In this document: positions 5,333 through 7,694 of the stretch, in pieces | How the letters are laid out: every line of letters starts with the position of its first letter | Position numbering within the stretch: the first letter of the stretch is position 1 | Assembly (NCBI GenBank): GCA_031261625.1 | Contig: JAISJG010000017.1 | Span: 1-7,694, forward strand | DNA from: Candidatus Methanoplasma sp. | GTDB taxonomy: Archaea > Thermoplasmatota > Thermoplasmata > Methanomassiliicoccales > Methanomethylophilaceae | Reading direction: 5' to 3' | DNA length: 7,694 nt | The notes under the pieces: generated by a model | Database searches by the model: none | The model's input: the letters and a program-made list of their open reading frames with translations, nothing else | What the model was told of the DNA's origin: nothing | Made by a program: the position numbers and the translations under genes

Positions 5333-7339
5333 CTGACCCAGAACAACGTCGCACACGGTAAGGAGGATTGCTATTGGTGCGACACGTGCGGAACCCTGAT
5401 CATGGGGAAGAAATGCTCAAAATGCGATAAAGAAGGGAGACTTTTCCAGATCAACAGTCCCGGAGATATCAGACCGAGCATGGGCGACAGCACCGAAATA
5501 CTCCTTAAACTGTTCAGAGAGACATTCGGGACATCCGGGCCTTTCGAGGGCAGGATGATATTTTTCAACAAGGTTCCGGGAGAGGACCGCACCGATGAGA
5601 TAATAATCCACGGTCAGGTCGTGGGCGTTCTGAGATTCGATATACGCAGAAACCGTTTGACGGTGGAACTGAGACAGCCGGGCGCGGAGATGCTGGCAGG
5701 ATCCGCAACAAAGAATGTCGTGACCTTCGGCAGTATGTCCGGTCATCTGAAAGGGAAGACGATCCCCGGTGCGAACATAATCTCGATAGACGGGGAATTC
5801 AGTGTAGGTGACGCGGTGATCCTCAGGAAAGCCGCGAAGATCGGTCACGGGATCGCTCTGGCGGACAGTTCCGAGCTGAAGAATTCAGAAAGAGCGGTGA
5901 AAATACGTGATCTGGACAACACCGAGGAAAGAATATTATCTCCCGTTTCCGGAAGAAAGGAGTTCATAGAAACGAACAGACACCATCTCACCACTCTGGA
6001 ATCCATCGGCGTAAGCGATGTCCGTTCCTTTGTCAAAGGTAAGAAACAGCCTGTCACGGTATCGTTCTCCGGCGGTAAGGATTCCCTCGCCGCATTCGGT
6101 ATTGCATCGAAAGCGGTGGATGTTCCGGATCTTCTGTTCATCAATACGGGACTGGAGTTCCCGGAAACACTGGAATACGTGAAAAGATTCGCAAAGAAGA
6201 ACAAGAACAGACTTCTGGTCGCGGAAGCGGGGAACGCATTCTGGGATAATGTCGGAACGTTCGGTCCCCCTGCCAAGGATTTCAGATGGTGCTGCAAAGT
6301 ATGCAAACTCGGTCCGATAACCGATCTGATATCGAAAGAATATCCGAAAGGGACGATAACGATCGAAGGGAACAGAATGCTGGAATCTTTTGCAAGGTCC
6401 ACGATCGGATTCGTTTCGAAGAATCCTTTTGTTCCCAATCAGACGAATCTGAACCCCGTGAGAACGTGGTCCGCGGCGGAGATATGGGGATACATATGGA
6501 TGCGCGGACTGGATTACAATCCCCTCTACGAGAAGGATTTCGAGAGGATCGGATGCTATCTGTGCGCTTCGTGTCTCGCCAGCGAATGGAGGAACACGAA
6601 GAGGATACATCCCGACAGATATTCGGAGTGGGAGGACCATCTCCGCAAGTACGCCGAAGAGCGCGGACTCCCGTCCGAATACGTGGACATGGGATTCTGG
6701 AGATGGAAGGTCCTGCCGCCTAAAATGGTACTGCTGGCACAGGAGATTGACGTCAGGATGGAACCGTCCCGCAAGAGCGAACTTTCAGTGAAGATGCTGA
6801 AAGGTGCATCGCCCTGTACGGCAGGAGGATATTCCATGGAAGCGATAGCGACCTTCCCGATGCTCAGGGATTTCTCATACGTCGGAGATGCTTTATCGAC
6901 GGTGGGGGAAACAAAATCCTCACAGGAGTTCGAGATCGCCATTCTGCGTACTCAGAAAGGTAAGGCGAAGGTCTTCGGCGGCGGGCAGATCTCCGTTACA
7001 TCGGAGAATCCGGCGGATGCCGAGAAGGTATTCGAGAGGACCATGAAGGCTCTGATCAGAGCGGAGATGTGCACCGAATGCCGCATATGCGAGAAGAGTT
7101 GTCCGAAACATGCGATCAAGATCGCCAAGGGTATGCGTGTCGATGCAGACAAGTGCATTCAATGCGGGAAATGCGAGAAGAGCTGCATGGTCGTTCACTA
7201 TTATGATAAGATCATGAAAGGCCCGGACAACGGACCTAAGGGCGGGAACAGACCGCAGCAGCATTGTTCCCCGCCTAAGAAACAGGGATTCACACCCGGC
7301 CCGAAGGGTCAGAAAAGAACCGACCGTAACAAATCTTAA
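5333..7339 (+). CDS. PAPS-reductase-family protein with zinc ribbon, PUA and 2x[4Fe-4S] ferredoxin domains
   Basis: Counted from CTG 5333 the protein has 668 aa (645 from the first ATG at 5402). Domains in order: zinc ribbon (Cys16/19 and Cys28/31), then the family's PGDIRPS segment; a PUA RNA-binding-like domain (about 127-194); and a PP-loop PAPS-reductase domain with SGGKDS at 246-251. Cys320-Cys321 and Cys408-x2-Cys411 form the CC...CxxC pattern that binds [4Fe-4S] in APS reductases, with an extra Cys324 and Cys414. A small alpha/beta segment (about 500-578) precedes a ferredoxin domain with two CxxCxxCxxxC sets (Cys580-590 and 608-618) and a basic Gly/Pro/Lys tail (629-668). The C-terminal ECGxH redox motif of classical enzymes is not seen. 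Start: the ATG at 5402 would remove half the zinc ribbon, yet no ATG, GTG or TTG lies in frame between the TAG at 5312 and 5402; CTG 5333 fits the promoter. Role: sulfonucleotide reduction or thiolation of RNA; unresolved. Confidence 0.85.
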   Translation: MTQNNVAHGKEDCYWCDTCGTLIMGKKCSKCDKEGRLFQINSPGDIRPSMGDSTEILLKLFRETFGTSGPFEGRMIFFNKVPGEDRTDEIIIHGQVVGVLRFDIRRNRLTVELRQPGAEMLAGSATKNVVTFGSMSGHLKGKTIPGANIISIDGEFSVGDAVILRKAAKIGHGIALADSSELKNSERAVKIRDLDNTEERILSPVSGRKEFIETNRHHLTTLESIGVSDVRSFVKGKKQPVTVSFSGGKDSLAAFGIASKAVDVPDLLFINTGLEFPETLEYVKRFAKKNKNRLLVAEAGNAFWDNVGTFGPPAKDFRWCCKVCKLGPITDLISKEYPKGTITIEGNRMLESFARSTIGFVSKNPFVPNQTNLNPVRTWSAAEIWGYIWMRGLDYNPLYEKDFERIGCYLCASCLASEWRNTKRIHPDRYSEWEDHLRKYAEERGLPSEYVDMGFWRWKVLPPKMVLLAQEIDVRMEPSRKSELSVKMLKGASPCTAGGYSMEAIATFPMLRDFSYVGDALSTVGETKSSQEFEIAILRTQKGKAKVFGGGQISVTSENPADAEKVFERTMKALIRAEMCTECRICEKSCPKHAIKIAKGMRVDADKCIQCGKCEKSCMVVHYYDKIMKGPDNGPKGGNRPQQHCSPPKKQGFTPGPKGQKRTDRNKS

Positions 7340-7342
7340 TAG
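7334..7342 (+). promoter_or_regulatory. possible weak TATA element for the last gene
   Basis: TCTTAATAG overlaps the stop codon of the preceding gene and is centred 28 bases before the ATG at 7366. That spacing would give a leaderless message, as inferred for other genes here. The box is a poor match, and read-through from the upstream gene (26-base gap) is equally possible. Confidence 0.3.
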
Positions 7343-7365
7343 TCTTTGTCTGCATGCATCGGTCA

Positions 7366-7694
7366 ATGGTCGATCTGATGTATGTGGCGGCGGTCATGGC
7401 CTTCGCCCCAACCCTGATACTCATGTACGTCGTGCTGAAGAACTACACCTACCCGAAGGTAGAGCAGCCGTTCTTCAGCGATCCCACTCTGTTCGGATTG
7501 TTCGCAGTGGGGTTGATCGCGGGGACACTTCTGTTCGCTGCATATACGTGGTTCGACCCGTCCAATATGATATACATGATCCTTTTCGCGGCGATCCAGT
7601 GTTTCGCGTTGGTCGCTATCATCAATCTGAAAAGGTTCCACGGGAAATCGGATTCGGTGTTCTACGGATTCGGGCTGGGGCTCGGAGTAGGATG
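7366..7694 (+). CDS. polytopic membrane protein, 5' part only (distant PrsW-like resemblance)
   Basis: The frame opens at ATG 7366 and stays open for 109 codons to the window edge. It shows three clear membrane segments (about residues 5-24, 41-61 and 69-88), and a glycine-rich segment YGFGLGLGVG (100-109) appears to start a fourth. Features recalling the PrsW membrane-protease family are a short basic/aromatic loop with YPKVEQP (29-35) after the first segment, and the glycine-rich YGFGLGLG helix. However, the Glu-Glu pair expected near the third segment is absent (AAIQCFALVAI at 75-85). I therefore cannot assign a function. An alternative ATG lies at 7378. The gene follows the PAPS-reductase-like gene by 26 bases on the same strand. 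Confidence 0.75.
   Translation, partial: MVDLMYVAAVMAFAPTLILMYVVLKNYTYPKVEQPFFSDPTLFGLFAVGLIAGTLLFAAYTWFDPSNMIYMILFAAIQCFALVAIINLKRFHGKSDSVFYGFGLGLGVG

Noticed and set aside
5360..5376. AAGGAGG at 5360-5366 as a ribosome binding site for a start just downstream
   Set aside because: Starts within reach (TTG 5374, GTG 5377) are in another frame that ends after about 18 codons, and ATG 5402 is 35 bases away. The bases encode the family-like Lys-Glu-Asp, so the match is probably coincidental.
5936..6640. Antisense open frames opposite the PAPS-reductase-like gene
   Set aside because: They mirror a conserved coding region, carry no recognisable motif and have no promoter signal of their own.
7363..7641. 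Minus-strand frame of 92 codons opposite the last gene
   Set aside because: The plus-strand frame shows clear membrane helices and a plausible start, whereas this one is a mix of charged residues without pattern.
1..7694. CRISPR array, insertion sequence, prophage or defence system
   Set aside because: I found no regularly spaced repeats, transposase or integrase motifs, terminal inverted repeats, or nuclease/helicase gene sets on either strand.

Overview
This window most likely comes from a methanogenic euryarchaeon of the Thermoplasmata, plausibly Methanomassiliicoccales. That placement is inferred from protein character and promoter style; no marker gene proves it. The archaeal signs seen directly are TATA boxes about 25 bases upstream of several start codons, so many mRNAs would be leaderless or nearly so, a tRNA-Gln gene without an encoded CCA, short GC hairpins followed by T-runs after genes, and a multidomain zinc ribbon/PUA/PAPS-reductase/ferredoxin protein of a type known mainly from methanogens. 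None of the six genes whose ends are visible stops with TAG (five TGA, one TAA).

Layout: positions 1-167 hold what may be the 3' tail of a plus-strand gene and a possible plus-strand terminator. A minus-strand tRNA-Gln(CUG) lies at 168-239. The minus strand then carries a two-domain EamA/DMT transporter (356-1216) and adenylate kinase (1345-1977), each with its own promoter signals, with a terminator between them. A divergent promoter region separates adk from a plus-strand GlcD-type FAD oxidase/dehydrogenase (2091-3524), which ends in a clear terminator. Next is a plus-strand winged-helix protein of the AlkZ-like (HTH_42) DNA glycosylase family (3562-4614). It meets a minus-strand M50/site-2-protease-like membrane metalloprotease (4615-5271) with the two stop codons directly abutting. 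A palindromic TATA box (TTTATAAA) sits between the protease and a plus-strand PAPS-reductase-family protein (about 5333-7339). The window closes with the start of a membrane protein (7366 onward).

The genes look like separately transcribed housekeeping and accessory functions rather than one operon: nucleotide metabolism (Adk), a flavoenzyme for a 2-hydroxyacid, probable DNA repair, membrane proteolysis, and a putative sulfur or RNA-modification enzyme. I see no CRISPR array, insertion sequence, phage or defence island, and no convincing new multigene system. The item most worth a second look is the 5333-7339 gene. Its first ATG would cut its N-terminal zinc ribbon in half, no ATG, GTG or TTG precedes it in frame, and its domain combination (zinc ribbon, PUA, PP-loop with the APS-reductase-type CC...CxxC cluster motif, 2x[4Fe-4S] ferredoxin) suggests a self-contained reductive sulfur enzyme that may act on RNA.
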